NCBI GenBank assembly: GCA_049604415.1
Contig: JBMYTN010000089.1
Coordinates: forward strand, 1-5,296
Source of the DNA: JBMYTN01 sp049604415
Lineage (GTDB): Bacteria > Pseudomonadota > Alphaproteobacteria > Rhodospirillales > Rhodospirillaceae
Length of the DNA stretch: 5,296 nt
Direction: 5' to 3'
Position 1 is the first letter of the stretch. Each line of letters opens with the position of its first letter. The position numbers were made by a program, and so were the translations under genes. Below are positions 4,940 to 5,296 of the stretch, piece after piece. Below the pieces are notes generated by a model. It was not told where the DNA came from. It saw nothing but the letters and a program-made list of their open reading frames with translations, and did not search any database.

Positions 4940-5296
4940 TCAGGCAGTCGGGGCTTGGAGTTCGAAGACATGGATTTCAGACCAGCCATAGCGAGCGGCA
5001 CTGGCGCTCTGGCCGTAGGTTTCGTTGACGGAAAACCAACTACTTCCTTCGCACCACGCGGTGGCACCAAACTGCAGGACATCTCCTGCCGAGTAGGTCG
5101 GAGCAAAGAGGATCGAGCCCACCAGTTTGTAGGCGCCAGAGTTGTCGCTGTAGAAATAGCCATTGGCTGAACCGCTGTAGTAGTGGCTCGAACCGAAGTT
5201 GGTCCAATCCGCATCACCGCTCTTGAGCTGGATTCCGGACCCTGCCTGCCAGCCTGCACCAGCAAGGTTCACCATGATGTCGGTACCTGCATAGGC
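4940..5296 (-). CDS. C-terminal part of a fibre-like phage tail protein (partial, runs off right edge)
   Basis: 118 residues are visible, open through the right edge and ending in FELQAPTA. There is an in-frame ATG at 5275, but no ribosome binding site before it, and the frame continues upstream (AYAGTDI), so this is taken as the end of a longer protein. The segment is rich in Gly, Ser, Tyr, Trp and Phe (HYYSGSANGYFYSD; AWCEGSSWFSVNETYG) with few charged residues. It has short alternating stretches such as YKLVGSILFAP that suggest a beta-rich globular tip. That composition is typical of receptor-binding ends of phage fibres or adhesins. Position directly before a GDQLDAI-type protein supports a tail fibre role. 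No specific family is recognised. Because the TipJ protein in this window lacks a long C-terminal extension, this protein is a candidate for host recognition. Confidence 0.6.
   Translation of the reverse strand, partial: AYAGTDIMVNLAGAGWQAGSGIQLKSGDADWTNFGSSHYYSGSANGYFYSDNSGAYKLVGSILFAPTYSAGDVLQFGATAWCEGSSWFSVNETYGQSASAARYGWSEIHVFELQAPTA

Overview
The window looks like part of the tail module of a siphovirus-type prophage (or a gene-transfer-agent-like element) in a GC-rich bacterium. The most likely host is an alphaproteobacterium, perhaps of the Rhodospirillales. This rests on remembered resemblance of the TipJ-type tail tip protein, the small NlpC/P60 phage peptidase, the DUF1833 protein and a probable DUF6127 start to proteins common in alphaproteobacterial prophages. 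No database search was possible.

All tail genes lie on the minus strand and read right to left. First comes the C-terminal part of an aromatic-rich, fibre-like protein that runs off the right edge (4940-5296). Then come a 134-residue protein with the phage GDQLDAI...HPKP signature (4524-4928) and a DUF1833 protein (3989-4531). After a break follow an NlpC/P60 peptidase (2420-2821), a 776-residue TipJ/J-like tail tip protein (90-2420) and the first 19 codons of a probable DUF6127 gene (1-59). Stop-start spacing is tight within each block (8-bp overlap, 1-bp overlap, gaps of 11 and 30 bp), as in a late operon.

The break (2822-3988) is the unusual part. Two genes there face the other way: a small HIRAN-domain protein with an N-terminal twin-arginine signal-like sequence (3095-3493), and a 156-residue protein I do not recognise (3496-3966), whose ribosome binding site lies inside the last codons of the HIRAN gene. 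Hand-counted 60-base blocks give about 50-53% GC in this pair, 33-38% in the 120 bases at 2881-3000, and roughly 62-73% in the tail genes. The pair therefore has the marks of a phage moron: opposite strand, own promoter, different composition, wedged between structural genes.

The AT-rich gap contains two back-to-back promoter-like elements: leftward TTGAGT-N17-TATAAA towards peptidase/TipJ, and rightward TTGGAC-N18-TAGAAT towards HIRAN. A perfect 14-bp palindrome sits in the leftward spacer and overlaps its -10. A second inverted repeat with the same half-site lies about 75 bp further left. Together these suggest a divergent control region that could express the moron in the lysogen and supply a separate promoter for the downstream tail genes. 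That is inference from sequence only.
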